The notes: generated from the letters alone by a model not told the origin. Counted from the stretch's first letter, positions 10,991 to 21,840 are shown. The stretch is 64,000 bases of DNA from Durusdinium trenchii (GCA_963970005.1 CAXAMN010027495.1:438611-502610), one strand, 5' to 3'. Translations and numbers: made by a program.

Positions 10991-11290
10991 GACACCAGAA
11001 CAGACTCCTGCGCTGAGCGTAAAACCAAACTTCTACAACCAGTTGAACTGTTTATTAATTCTGCGGTTCCAACAAGTCACCAGTTCACTTTCTGCTCTAA
11101 GACAAAGACAGGTGCCAAGCTGTGACAACCTTCTTATCGCAGTTTGACCTTGCAAACCAAACGACTAAGTTGGTCCGCCACAGCGCAAAGTCAAGAGGTA
11201 TATTCATTATCATACATTTCAACACTTATAGACAGCATGAGACTAGTCGGTAGAGACCCATACTAGATCTGACAGTTTCTTGACAAAGCT

Positions 11291-11994
11291 GCAGGGCATT
11301 GTGCCAGTCAGTACAAATTGACTTTGATTCAAGTGCTGACTGAGTCCAAACCACTTGTTGAAGTTGGCCAAGCACCACACCTCAAACAGCAAACGCAATC
11401 CTCTCAGAACAAATACCCAAACTTTGAACCCTTCTCTTAGTTGTACACTTAAATGAAAGTGTTTGCGTTCTTGCCACCTGCCAGTCTCTCAGGCCTGGAC
11501 CATATGAGGCTGCTGCGCAACCGCAGCATGAATTCAACTTTCAATGAACCGTCAGTCACTAGCGCAGTAGGACACCTCTTTCATTGTTGCGCAATGAGAA
11601 CAAAACACTTTGCTAGTTTTGCACTGCAGGCGCGCTGCAGGCCAGAGTCACAGCAGTCAAACTCAGGGCAAGCAATCAAATCAAGCGTGGGGGTGACTTC
11701 AACAAAGTGTATTTGTTTTTATAATTCTTGTTGATGTTCAGCGCATCCCACGTCTGACTGAAAATACTTGTACTGAACTGGACGTACAGGCATTCACTGA
11801 CACAGGCTGCAAAGTGTTTCGCTCCTCAGCATGTGACAGCAAGAATGAAGAACCTTTGCACAGAGCCCTTCAGCAAATTATGGCACTTGAGTCTGTGAAT
11901 GGCACTTGGCAGAGTGCCCTGCAACTGTGATACATTAGTTTCAATTAGATAATCTTTCTCAAAGAGCTCAAAATAGATGTGAGGATTGTTCGCA
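11291..11994. repeat. 0.7-kb direct repeat, copy 1
   Basis: Nearly the same sequence as 14599-15310, in the same orientation, with scattered substitutions and small indels. Both begin GCAGGGCA-TGTGCCAGTCAG (an element A word) and end at GAGGATTGTTCGCA, after which they differ completely. It includes a plus-strand 94-codon frame (11453-11734) present in both copies, and the tail of a minus-strand ORF. Confidence 0.85.
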
Positions 11995-12308
11995 TACCGT
12001 TCCAACTCCTGAATCTCATGCTCAGTGTCAACAATATCCTTATGAGGTTCAACCTCTCTGTGTTCCATGCCATCAACAGAGATTAGCTTGTACTTGTCCA
12101 TTGCAAATGCTTGGAGAAAGCGTTTCCCAGACTCTCTATCCAAACACATCAGGATCACATCGAATGGACAAGTTGGATTTGGCAAACTCCTCAGACAAGT
12201 CTGAGGCCTTGCTCGGAAAATGACAGAATACGGCTCGCGGCCACACCACTGAAGGGGACCTGCCTCAGTCAACCCAAGTCTCACCCACTCAGCAAACGCA
12301 GCGTCCAT
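11826..12308 (-). CDS. element A ORF with motif-encoded LQGTLP (160 aa)
   Basis: The frame opens MDAAFAEWVRLGL and reads through CLDRESGKRFLQAFAMDKY, HKDIVDTEHEIQELERYANN and SQLQGTLPSAIHRLKCHN. The QGTLP codons contain a variant of the element A word. The C-terminal ~55 residues lie in the 0.7-kb duplication and reappear at 15109-15330 with conservative changes. No family recognised. The N-terminal end stops shortly before the insertion point of element B (12628), so the original gene may have continued beyond it. Confidence 0.4.
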   Translation of the reverse strand: MDAAFAEWVRLGLTEAGPLQWCGREPYSVIFRARPQTCLRSLPNPTCPFDVILMCLDRESGKRFLQAFAMDKYKLISVDGMEHREVEPHKDIVDTEHEIQELERYANNPHIYFELFEKDYLIETNVSQLQGTLPSAIHRLKCHNLLKGSVQRFFILAVTC

Positions 12309-12627
12309 AGACCGCGTGGCTCAATCCTGGGCAAAACATGTCAAAAACACTTGGCATATTTTCAAGTCGATAATTTGGAAGGTCCAATGAATGAATGGAA
12401 GGGGTAGTCTTTGTCGCAGCTGACTTGGATTGACTTGGGTTTCGAAACCTACATGAAACATATTTGGTAGCGTTGAAAGAAACATTAATGACTTGACTTG
12501 GACCACAAACAACAAGCGCAGCTGAAACTCGGCTGTGGACCCACATCACTAGGCAAAGGCTGATTAAGATGTTCACACAGCTCTACCGCTCTCTCGCTGA
12601 TACCGAAATGGCCTTCGAAAAGCCATA

Positions 12628-14427
12628 CCACAAGGTCCGCCTTACATATCGTAGATATATGTTTGGATATGTAAGGTTGTATGTGTGGATATGTAAGGTT
12701 ATATGTGATGGTAAATGGGTTAACTGTCCATAAGTATTCGGCCAGACTTACGCTAGATACAGTGTATATACAAAATTTATAAGTCATTTATAAGTCAGTT
12801 ATAAGTCGGAATAGTACGGAAGCGAAAACCTAGTTATTCTACTCAGGCGCGCACTTAGCCTACTTACAAAAACCTAATTTTTTCAAAGTTTTTTACATGG
12901 TTTCTTGAAAATGTCATGAAAAAGTTGAATTTTTTAAGGTTTTTGTGTGTGGATTTGATTGAAACGCTGGAATCAGCAGTCTACAGCGTAATGTCAACAT
13001 TACAGCCCCTTGATATGAAATTGCTGAGGGTTAGTTGAGTGGGCAAAGTTTCATAAGATATTCCATTCTGTAGTTAGCTTTTTGTGGGCTGTTGCTAACA
13101 TATAAGAATTCTATAGACGTGAACATCATTACGCACACACATACAGATACAGACAGAGAGCCCTATATGAACAGGGTGAAAAGCGTTTGTTGGGCGGTGT
13201 ACCCGCTGCAGGCGAATTCGATCTATAGATGGCTGTGAGAGACCGCAGTTGTGGTTAGGTGGCGCTGTATAGGTTAGGGGGGCGGTGTGTCTGCTGTAGG
13301 TTTGTAACATTCGGCCGGGTTTGAATGGAAAAAAGATAGGGGAGGAAAGGAAAGAAGGGTACCCTTTCGCGTGCATCTGCGAAACACGTGGGCGTGTGTT
13401 GAGAGAAAGGAATGGGAGGAAGTGCAATCTCCGAGATTGTTGAAAGGAGAGCCTGCCCGTAGTGATGGCCTGACATCGTCTGACTTCCTTCTGACTTCGT
13501 TCTGACATCGTGTGTCGTCAGGGTGTCGTCGGGCCTGACTTCGTTCTGACATCGTGTGTCGTCAGGGTGTCGTCGGGCCTGACTTCGTTCTGACATCGTG
13601 TGTCGTCAGGGTGTCATCGGGCCTGACTTCGTTCTGACATCGTGTGTAGTCAGGGTGAGGTCAAGTGTCGTCAGATGTAGTCGTCAGATGTCTGGCCACA
13701 TTGACCGTTCACCAAAGGAAAAAGGAGCTCCCTTGTTTCTTGACTGCCTCGGTTTCTGTAGGAAAGCTCTCTCTAGGCCAATGGTATTGCTGGTGTGGTG
13801 GAGGAAATCGTTTTTGGAGAGCAAACCGCATAAAATAGCTTTTGGTTGAAGAAGCTGCAGTGCCTGAAGTCACGGAACTGAGGGCGCGTTTGGCAAAGCC
13901 AAGAGTCCCACTTGTTCACCCTGCTTTGAGCGAGTCATGGACGCTACCTCCGTGGTGGCGATGGGACGATGATGTGCTCACTACCTTGCTGTGAAAAAGA
14001 ATTACCACGCTGACCCACACACCGCTTTGTTTTGTCGCTGTTGCGTTTAATGATGTGGGGTTGGCGGTGTGTCCGCTTTAGGTGGCGGTGTCACCGCTGT
14101 AGGAACTGACACGTTCAACAGGCGGCTGCCTCGCCCCTCTTTGGTCTACAAACAGGGATGGTTTTAGAAGAGCGCTCACACAATGAAAAAAACAATGATT
14201 TCCAAACAATTTCTTAAAACGTAGCACTTTACAACTTCAAAAAACAGGTTTTGGTAAAAAAGTAAAAAAATAAAAAACAAGCTCTTGTCAAACGCCTGCG
14301 CTCTACTTAGCCTACTTATAAGTATGGTTGTAAGTTGGTATAAGTAGTAAGGTCATAAGTCAGTATAAGTAAGTTTGTAAGTAATTTGTAAGTAACTGTT
14401 CTGGCCTAAGTAACACGGACCTTGTGG
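12628..14427. mobile_element. element B: 1.8-kb non-autonomous TIR element, TA target
   Basis: The ends are inverted CCACAAGGTCCG copies, each directly flanked by TA (12626-12627 and 14428-14429), a TA target duplication as in Tc1/mariner-type insertion. Subterminal zones repeat ATAAGTCA/TTATAAGT and TTTGTAAGTA words. No ORF resembles a transposase, so mobilisation in trans is likely. The interior carries a 44-bp tandem array and an AT-rich stretch. It lacks the GGCACTGTGCC word of surrounding element A, supporting an independent later insertion. Confidence 0.7.
13485..13665 (+). repeat. 44-bp tandem repeat inside element B
   Basis: About four units begin CTGACTTCGTTCTGACATCG at 13491, 13535, 13579 and 13623, with partial units either side. 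Each contains internal GTGTCGTC repetition. Frames opened by the array are not credible genes. Confidence 0.85.
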
Positions 14428-14598
14428 TATTGAATGGCGCCACAGCCACTAGCCACTGTGATCAGTGCCTTTGACCCCAAAACGTTGCAATAAGACAAAG
14501 AGTAAAGCCAAGCCAGCAAAGACAAGGCCCAGATACCAACATACACCCTACTTTTTTTACAGACTCACACACTATAATGGGTCAGTGAGCAAAATGTT
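13666..14598. other. non-coding remainder of element B and junction
   Basis: No gene seen. It contains the GGCGGTGTGTCCGCTNTAGG short repeat near 14060-14105 (also at 13190-13300), the right subterminal zone of B, and after 14429 a return to element A sequence. Confidence 0.4.
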
Positions 14599-15310
14599 GC
14601 AGGGCACTGTGCCAGTCAGCGCAAATTGACTTTGATTCAATTACTGACTGAGTCCAAAACGATTGTTGAAGTTGGCCAGGCACCACACCTCAAACAGCGA
14701 ACGCAATCCTCTCAGAACAAATACCCAAACTTTGCACCCTTCTCCTGGTTGTAGACTTAAATGAAGGTGTTTGCACTCTTGCCACCTCTCAGCCTCTCAG
14801 ACCTGGACCATATGAGCCCACTGCTGCACGACCGCAGCATGAATTCAACTTTCAATGAACCTTCAGTCACTAGCGCAGTAGGACACCTCATTCATTGTTG
14901 TGCAATGAGAACAAAACACTTTGCTATTTTTGCACTGCAGGCGCACTGCAGGCCAAAGTCACAGCAGTCAAACTCAGGGCAAACAATCAAATCAAGCGTT
15001 GGGATGACTTCAACAAAGTGTATTTGTTTTTACAATTCTTGTTGATGTTCAGCGCATCCCACGTCTGACTGAAAATCACTACTTGTACTGAACTGGACGT
15101 ACAGGCATTCACTGACACAGGCTGCAAAGTGTTTCGCTCCCCAGCATGTGACAGCAAGAATGAAGAACCTTTGGCGCAGAGCCCTTCAGCGAATTATGGC
15201 ACTTGAGTCTATGAATTGCGCTTGGCAGAGTGCCCTGCAACTGTGATATATTAAATTCAATTAGATTATCATCCTCAGAGCGCGCAAAAAAGAGGTGAGG
15301 ATTGTTCGCA
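14599..15310. repeat. 0.7-kb direct repeat, copy 2
   Basis: Second copy of 11291-11994. The same plus-strand frame (14761-15045) is preserved, beginning MKVFA(F/L)LPP and containing the shared block MNSTFNEPSVTSAVGH. The copies flank element B, so duplication could have accompanied insertion or later rearrangement. Confidence 0.85.
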
Positions 15311-15330
15311 GAGTCTGCTTGCCATTGCAA
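15109..15330 (-). pseudogene. duplicate tail of the 11826-12308 ORF
   Basis: Shows the C-terminal portion (NNPH-(I/L)-(Y/F)-F, ISQLQGTLPSAIHRLKCHN) of the ORF at 11826-12308 and then a shifted end. The upstream coding part is absent because the duplication ends at 15310, so this is a truncated copy. Confidence 0.6.
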
Positions 15331-15505
15331 GCCACAAAGTTTAAAGGTATGGCCTTTTCCTCTAGTTCAGCTGCTGCCTCTGGCTGTGGCTCCTTGGGCT
15401 TAGAGCCTGGTGAGCAGGTCCATGGATGGACAAAGCTCTTGGGTAAAAATCTGTCCTTTGGGAGGCTTTGCTGAGTGAGGTCGAGGTGGGGCTGCTTGTG
15501 AGGCA

Positions 15506-15880
15506 TCACAAAATCACAAAATCTAAAGCAAACAGAATGTCCTGCTTGCCAGCCAAGCCAAGCTTGCTGCTGCTGGTGGTACTGTTGTTGCAGGAGCTGG
15601 TGGTTGTACTGCTGCTGGTAGTAGCGCAACCATTCAGCAGTGTGTGGATAGGCACGCCAGCATCACCAGGGCCCATTGCCTTGCAAGAGCTGGGCTTCTT
15701 GAAAAGCTTGCTGCTTGCAGGCCTCTTGGCGGGTGGCTTGCCTGCAGCCACCTTCCAGTCACACTTCAAGACTGGAGGCGGGTCTTCTTTTTGAACTGCT
15801 GCTTCACAGCTGTCCATTTCTGATTCCACATCACCTTCTTCACCTGAAGACCCTGAAGATGGCAAGCTGTGAGCCAACAT
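15506..15880 (-). CDS. unassigned low-complexity minus-strand ORF
   Basis: The 124-codon frame has an acidic start (SSGEEGDVESEMDSCEAA), a Lys/Pro-rich middle (VAAGKPPAKRPASSKLFKKP) and a Ser/Thr/Asn-rich run from a CTG/GTT-type simple repeat. It resembles the disordered N-terminal parts of other element proteins here. No family named. Confidence 0.3.
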   Translation of the reverse strand: MLAHSLPSSGSSGEEGDVESEMDSCEAAVQKEDPPPVLKCDWKVAAGKPPAKRPASSKLFKKPSSCKAMGPGDAGVPIHTLLNGCATTSSSTTTSSCNNSTTSSSKLGLAGKQDILFALDFVIL

Positions 15881-16026
15881 TGCAGGAAACCCCTCAGAGT
15901 CCAGGATGAGTTCTCAAGGTTTCGGTGGGCTTGGTGGGCTGCTTTTGCTCAGTCTTCTTGTACAGCCTTGTCATTGTAGCTGCTTGTGCATTGTTTAGTT
16001 TATTGCAAAATCTCTGCCAGGCAGCT

Positions 16027-16576
16027 TCACTTGATGTAGCCCTCGCCCATCAAAGTGGGCAGCCAGAAGCTCGAAGGTCCTCCATGTTCTTCTTCAAAGT
16101 ACTTGTACTTGACCTCTGCAGTGGGGGAAACATCAAGCAAGGCCTCCAGCAACAAGTTCAGCTTGAAGAGGGCGGAAAGGCGCTCAGATTGCCTTGCTTG
16201 TAAATGCCTGTACTGCTTCAAATCAAAGGACTGCTTCGCCCCAATCCTTCTGATGTAGCCATCAAGCCTGTCAGTCAAGCCCTCCTGGTCCAAAGAAGGA
16301 AAAGGGTTTCTCTTGCATGGCTTTGAGTTGCCACCGCATTCCCCTCACAGGTTTCATCAAGACCATGGTAGAGACCTTTGCCAGGTCCCAGCTTCCTGCC
16401 AACTTCACAAGCCCTTTTTCAAGGCCGACCTTGAACAGCCCTTGTAGCAGGTCACAGCTTGAGCCTAACGCAGGCCCGACAGCAAACAGCCAATGCTTTG
16501 TGTAAACCGGCAAACCAATCAACGCCAACCTGCTTTTCAATTTCAGCTTGCCTTTTCCCAACTGTGGCAACTTCAA
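16027..16576 (-). CDS. unassigned minus-strand coding block, two frames
   Basis: Two overlapping frames (16271-16576, then 16027-16293) have the composition of one protein broken by a frameshift near 16280. The first includes YTKHWLFAVGPALGSSCDLL and LVKLAGSWDLAKVSTMVL; the second includes YGIRRIGAK-like basic sequence, YRHLQARQSERL, and LFKLNLLLEALLDVSPTAEV. No family recognised. It sits between copy 2 of the 0.7-kb repeat and a TTATTG-rich tract that looks like an element end, so 15.31-17.38 kb may be another insertion in element A. Confidence 0.35.
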
Positions 16577-16669
16577 AGGGCCCTTTTGCAGGGCCCAAGC
16601 TGAGGCAGATTCAGCCCCTCCTCCATTGGTTCCAATCAGCTCTTTGGATCCCGCAAAGAAAACCTCTTG

Positions 16670-16939
16670 CTAAGAAAGGAATCCCTCCAAGCCTTGCCAA
16701 ACCTGTAGCATGTGGGGTCCCACATTGCACTTGTGCCATCCAGCCTGGCTGCCCACGCCCATCCATCGCAGCTCCATGTCTGGCACTCCAAATAGTTGTT
16801 GTAAAACCATGTCCTTGGGCACCAGCAAATGGATGCAAATGGATGTAGAATGTGCACTTTGAAAAGCCATTAATGCACTAACAGTTTCTGGGCAAAACAA
16901 ATGGTGACCGAGTGTCTCCCTGCCTGAGCACATGTCCAA
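16670..16939 (-). CDS. short unassigned minus-strand ORF
   Basis: An 89-codon frame starting MDMCSGRETLGHHLF, rich in Cys, His and Trp (LRWMGVGSQAGWHKCNVGPH). It may be the upstream exon of 16027-16576. The 130-160 bp either side carry CTTTTGCARRGCCC-like words, also seen near 16580, 16980 and 17050. Confidence 0.25.
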   Translation of the reverse strand: MDMCSGRETLGHHLFCPETVSALMAFQSAHSTSICIHLLVPKDMVLQQLFGVPDMELRWMGVGSQAGWHKCNVGPHMLQVWQGLEGFLS

Positions 16940-17194
16940 AAAGTTTATTGAGAACAGCTGGGGTTGAGGTCATGGGGCTCTTTTGCAGAGACCAAGTACA
17001 CCAGAGGAGTGGAGCTTTTCTTGCGCAAAGCCCAAGTATCCTAAAGGAGCTCTTTTGCAAAGCCCAAAACTCCACTTGGAGCCAGCAGCGCTTACAAGCA
17101 TGTTCACTAGTGAACTTCTGCTTGCACCTACTACTTACACCAATTCCAGCAAAGTTGCTGCAAATTCTTTTTGAAATTGGAGCAGAAACTTGCA

Positions 17195-17370
17195 AATTCT
17201 TATTGGTACATTTCAATAAGCCTTATTGGTCCATTCAACAAGCCTTATTGGCACATTTCAATAAAAAGTATGACCTTCAAACCAATAAAGTTATTGAAAC
17301 ATTTCAATAAACATCACATTTCAATAATGACAACCCAAACCAATAACCTTATTGAATCTTTTCAATAAGG
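17195..17370 (+). repeat. TTATTGAAA/TTTCAATAA palindromic tract
   Basis: About ten copies of CCTTATTGG, CATTTCAATAA or TTATTGAAA in both orientations within 175 bp, ending TTTTCAATAAGG. This dense array of inverted half-sites looks like the subterminal zone of a further TIR element ending near 17370. Its partner end was not found. Confidence 0.6.
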
Positions 17371-17485
17371 CGTACTCTGGGTGATTCACCACGCGTGCCC
17401 AAATCGTGACAAATTCAACAATCTTCAGAACCCAGCGGTCCCATTCATAATGCCAGTCGATTTTTGTTTCCTCCTAACCTCCATA

Positions 17486-17878
17486 TCACAAGTTGTGAAT
17501 GTTGGGCTTTGCAAAACGTCGTGCCCAATCATCAGGTTCGCGAGATATCTGACAATCATCAGCATTCATTGCAACCCCCAGGCAAATATCATCTGGAATA
17601 CCTTCGACTCTCAAAGCCGATGCAACGCTGCCCAAACGCAAGCGGGCCTGTTCAGTGTGGCTTCTACCCAATGCGTATACAAGTTCTGCATCACGGGGCC
17701 ATTCATGCATTTTCCCTTTTGCCCATTCAAATGGTTTGCTTTTATCGCGCACAGTCCTCATGCGAGATTGAATGACGTCTGTCCAGTACTGTATATCTTG
17801 CCAGTGGTTCTCCAAAAACTTTCTCACCTCAAATTCAACTATTGTTGAAATGCTGCAATTGAGTGGCGGTGTCCTCAA
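17486..17878 (-). CDS. unassigned ORF in element A (130 aa)
   Basis: The frame opens MRTPPLNCSISTIVEF and runs through a Trp-rich region (LENHWQDIQYWTDVIQSRM, FEWAKGKMHEWPRDAEL) to SREPDDWARRFAKPN. It is protein-like but unrecognised. The frame at 17908-18114 directly precedes it on the same strand and could be its upstream exon. Confidence 0.35.
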   Translation of the reverse strand: MRTPPLNCSISTIVEFEVRKFLENHWQDIQYWTDVIQSRMRTVRDKSKPFEWAKGKMHEWPRDAELVYALGRSHTEQARLRLGSVASALRVEGIPDDICLGVAMNADDCQISREPDDWARRFAKPNIHNL

Positions 17879-17907
17879 GGTCTCTCAAAACATTTGCTGC
17901 TTGCAGC

Positions 17908-18114
17908 TCAGCAGTTTTCAACTGGCACGGTACCCTTCAGCTCACTACTGCTGTCACCCACAGCGTCATCGTAGTTGCCCTCGTCCTGGCCAAGACGAAC
18001 GCAATTCAATTCATCAGTCGGCTCCTGATTCTCAGCGTCTAGAGGATCCTCCTCCGGGTCCTGGACTGCCAGGTCTGCCCAGGTCGACGATAGGAGGCAT
18101 GGTTCACTTCCCAA
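17908..18114 (-). CDS. acidic ORF of element A with a motif-encoded KGTVP
   Basis: The 68-codon frame is strongly acidic (QDPEEDPLDAENQEPTDE; GQDEGNYDDAVGD) and ends ELKGTVPVENC. As at 9504-9836, an acidic segment is coupled to GTVP written by the element word. It could be the 5' coding part of element A's main minus-strand gene. No family named. Confidence 0.35.
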   Translation of the reverse strand: MGSEPCLLSSTWADLAVQDPEEDPLDAENQEPTDELNCVRLGQDEGNYDDAVGDSSSELKGTVPVENC

Positions 18115-18722
18115 AGTTTACGTTTCATTTCAGACAAGAGACCAACGAGAAATCTGATCATGACTGAATGAGCCCCAAGCGATTTGCAGCAAGTAACCAT
18201 GATTGACTCTGATCTCCAAACTCTGATTTCTTGAACCATTGAACGACTTGGTTTTGACTCATTCATTTGAAATCCAATTGAAACAATTTGATTTCATTCA
18301 TTTGCCGACCTGCCCCGCCCTCCCACAGGCCAAGCCTTGCCATAGGTGATGACATCTCTGTCAGAATGAGGGAATCTTGCCAAGTTCAATTTTCAAACTC
18401 CTATTTTTTATTTTCAACCTGCCTGGGCAGTCCTTGTCATCGCCAGTGGTTCTGCCAGGCCGCCAGGCCCATTCAATGATTGCCATCCACAGCATCAGTC
18501 AACTCAACGAAACAACATCAGGCACAGTCACAGACTTCAGCAGCAACAACTGAGACACAGTGCCCTTCAGCGACAGCAATTAAGAATGCAAATTGTGATA
18601 GTCGGTCAGCTTGCATTTAGTCTTGTGCCTACCATGTCAAGTGACTGTGAAGATTCCACCACCCAAAGGTTTAGTTGGTTTAGAAAACTCACAACTTGAA
18701 ACACGCTCTTCTAAAATGTAAC
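18115..18722. other. no recognisable gene; element A sequence left of C
   Basis: No credible ORF. One clear element A word occurs at about 18555 (CACAGTGCCCTTCAG). The tract ends at the AAT target of element C. Confidence 0.4.
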
Positions 18723-19170
18723 AATCCCTATAGATCGGGTTAGGCAATTTTTTGTCTAATAGTCAATTCCATAGTTAAGGGCAAATTTTTAACTAATAGT
18801 TAAAAACAACTTTTGTCTAAAGAGATAATTTTAAGAATTGTATATAACCTATTTTAAGTCAATTTTACAGTCAAAAACAAAATTGACTATGAAATTGTCC
18901 CCCAAAATGTAACCCTTCAAAAGCACAGCAATTGAATTCACAGTGCTTGCATTGCAAAAATGCAAAGAATTATATAACAATATTTGTGTATGGCAAGGCC
19001 AAAACAATCCTAACCCATTGACCCTAGCCCATTGGCCCATTGCTCATTGTGCCAAAATAATCCTAACACATTTCCCATTGGCTCTCAGGAAATCCAAAAA
19101 ATCCTAGCCCATTGCATACTGGCTCACAAATTCCAAATAATCCTAACCCATGGCCTGCCCACATTTTGCT

Positions 19171-20977
19171 TCACGCCTTGAGCAGCTTAGCAAACCCTAC
19201 ACACCAGTGCTGCAAAGCTTTGCTTCCAGCCTGGTGCATGTTGACGCCCCTGGTGCAGTTCTGAACAATTTTCCTGCTGATGCCCATGTAATCCTCATTG
19301 GGGTAACACCATGTAAGCTTTGGGTTCACACAGTGGATGTATTGAGCAACGTGCAGCAGGTAGTGGGACTTGCAAGTCACCTGGAAGATGGGGCCTTTGA
19401 TGCTGTCATCCTCTGCAAAATGCTGGAAGATCTGGTAGTTCAAGTGGCACATTTGCTGTGCAGCTTCCAAGAAAGTTTGGGCTTCGAAAAGAAGTCTGAT
19501 CTTGTTTTCTCAGCCATCATCTTCTCCATCAAGCAATTGGCCCTGAGCATCTGGGCAATTTTCCTGTGCAGCTGGAGTGCAGGGCTGTGGTACTTCAGCC
19601 AATTCAGTGACACCCTTGACCTGAGCAGCTTTTCCCTTGAGTTTCATGCCACCTTTCTTCCTGCAAATCATCCCAAGCTTGCCCAGCCCAAAGTACACAT
19701 CTCTAATGCCAAATTGTTTGTACAATTGCTTGATCTCCTGGAACATTGCATTGCTTCCATGTTTTGAGCTGGTGTCCCTTCCATTACATGGTGGACCAGA
19801 ATGTATATCACTCCAGCAAACATATACTGGTCACACCCCAGATGCTTTGTGTGCATGTAATCCACCATTGCATTTGATGCAGTGATACCTGGAACCCGAA
19901 ACAATGGGCATTTGCTGTGTTCAGGCCATGCCCTCCAAGAAGCCGGGGTCCATTGAGTATCCTTCCGAGCTGTTGGTGGAAAATTTCTCCAATTGGAAGG
20001 GCCTTTTCCTTGCGCATTGCAGAACAGACAAGGCCCTTTGTTGACACTCCACCTGGGAAGGCCCAAAGATTGGTTGTAGAATTCCAAATCCCCTTTGATA
20101 GCAATCAAGCAGCCATAGAATTGCCCTGCCAATGGCTGGTTGGCTTTGGATCCCAGCTCAGAATCTGGATGGTACAGCTTGTCATTCCAGTCTCTATCAG
20201 GCCAGGTCCCTGCTAGCATAGCCTTGAAACTCCAGGCCATGATCTTCTGCACTGCTTCTAGTGTGCCACCTTCACCATGCTGGAACAATGCCTGGTAGGC
20301 CTGAGTTAGATTTAGGGATGCTTTCCTGAAATAATCCTAATGCTTGCATTCTCAAAATAATCCTACAAGAGACAGCCTACAAGACAAGCAGAAATAATCC
20401 TACAATGTGCATCACCCATAAGAAAACAAATCCAACCCACAAGAAATGGCATCACTCTTCAGACAAGGCACACACCAAATCATGAAAGTAGTGTTTTTTG
20501 TGCCTCCAGAGCCCAACAATCCTTGCCAGGAATACACCTCCATGCACTTCCCCCACACTTTGCCAAGAGCTGTCACTGGAACACCGTCTCCATGAAGAGA
20601 TATTGGCAAAGAAGTCTTTTGCCAATTGCTCCTGGAAGCAATGGTTGTATTTCCATCCATACAGGGATGGTTGTGAAACCTCTTCCAAAATTCCACCAAT
20701 TGCTTCTGCCCACCAGGCATGAAAGCAGCCTTGAAATGTTCCCACCTATTGTGGTACAGCCAGGAGAACAGCTCATGTGGCAGAAGTAGTTGCTGAAACT
20801 CTTCTTCCTTGCTGAAAGGCAATAAAACAGTGGTTGTAGAAGGAACATCATACTTGGCCTTCAGGAAATGGCCTCTTTCTTGGCTTCTTGTGATGTTTCT
20901 TTTTTGTCTTTTTACTCTTTTTCTTCTTTTTCAGTTTTGTCTTTTCCCTCTTTCTTGGCCTTTGTACTTGGGGCCAT
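19171..20977 (-). pseudogene. element C transposase, broken
   Basis: The gene starts at the ATG at 20977 with a Lys/Glu-rich leader (MAPSTKAKKEGKDKTEKEEK), then a stop and a frameshift. Next come PHELFSWLYHNRWEHF and SLHGDGVPV..GKVWGK (20412-20822); a 120-bp gap carrying three TAGGATTATT words, probably an intron; then WSFKAMLAGTWPDRDW, GQFYGCLIAIKGDLEFY, C-x2-C and VDYMHTKHLGCDQYMF (19668-20288). A further frame (19171-19470) has CKSHYLLHVA...NPKLTWCYPNEDYM. The same last blocks appear in element H's gene, so the two are related. D-x-M-H and the C-x2-C knuckle recall Tnp2/CACTA-like transposases; that link is inference. Several disruptions make it inactive as read, unless some are introns. 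Confidence 0.6.
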
Positions 20978-21050
20978 GGCTTTGTCCAACCAAAAAAGTG
21001 CCTAGTGTGGCTCTGGCTCACCCCTTTGAACCAGAAACACTGGCAAATTC

Positions 21051-21298
21051 AAACAGCATAGCCCTAATAATCCTAATGTGCCATGCCACAATAATCCTAC
21101 CATGGTATGTCAAACAGCATAGCCCTAATAATCCTAATGTGCCATGCCACAATAATCCTACCATGGTATGTCAAACAGCATAGCCCTAATAATCTAATGT
21201 GCCATGCCACAATAATCCTACCATGGTATGTCAAACAGCACAGCCTCATAATAATCCTTATGCGCAATGCCACAATAATCCTACCATGGTATGTCAAA
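21051..21298 (+). repeat. 61-bp tandem repeat carrying two AATAATCCTA words per unit
   Basis: Four units start AAACAGCATAGCCCTAATAA (21051, 21112, 21173, 21233 with small changes), period 60-61. Each has one word followed by ATGTGCCATGCCAC and a second word followed by CCATGGTATGTC. Confidence 0.85.
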
Positions 21299-21479
21299 AA
21301 ACTCTGGTGTCAAGTTTTTTTTAGTGACCTAGTGCGACCTGTGCAAACTGTTCATTCAATTCTTAGGATTGTTCTGGCTAGGATTATTCAGAAAGTCAAC
21401 AAAAACAATGGTTTATAATCAAAAAATCATTGGTTTGAGAAGTTTTTCAGTATTTTTTGAATAATTTTGACAGTTTTGC

Positions 21480-21840
21480 CACTATTGAAATTGACACTTT
21501 ATTGAAACTTTCACAAAACTGTCACTTTTGAAAGTGACAGTTTATTGAAACTTTCACAAAACTATCACTTTTGAAAGTGACAGTTTATCGAAACTTTCAC
21601 CAAACTTTCACTCACAAAGTGTTACTTTTTTGTTAGTTTATTTTGTTTTTGACACTTTATTGAAAGTTTAATAGTTTCAATTTAAACTTTCAAAAAACTG
21701 TCACAAAAGTGTCACTTTCAATAGGAAAGTTTCAATAAACTGTCACTTTCAAAAGTGACAGTTTTGTGAAAGTTTCAATAAACTGTCACTTTCAAAAGTG
21801 ACAGTTTTGTGAAAGTGTCAATAAAGTGTCAATTTCAAAT
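21480..21840. repeat. long foldback (inverted repeat) inside element C
   Basis: The left arm (about 21492-21588) reads GACACTTTATTGAAACTTTC and then twice repeats a 43-bp unit containing the local palindrome AACTGTCACTTTTGAAAGTGACAGTT-like (positions 21528-21553). The right arm (about 21738-21832) is its reverse complement with few changes. Arms of roughly 95 bp are separated by about 150 bp of related sequence. It may be a separate foldback element nested in C. Confidence 0.75.

Noticed and set aside
13255-13596. Minus-strand ORF with repeated SERSQARRHPDDTRCQNEV
   Set aside because: It is the translation of the 44-bp tandem repeat in element B.
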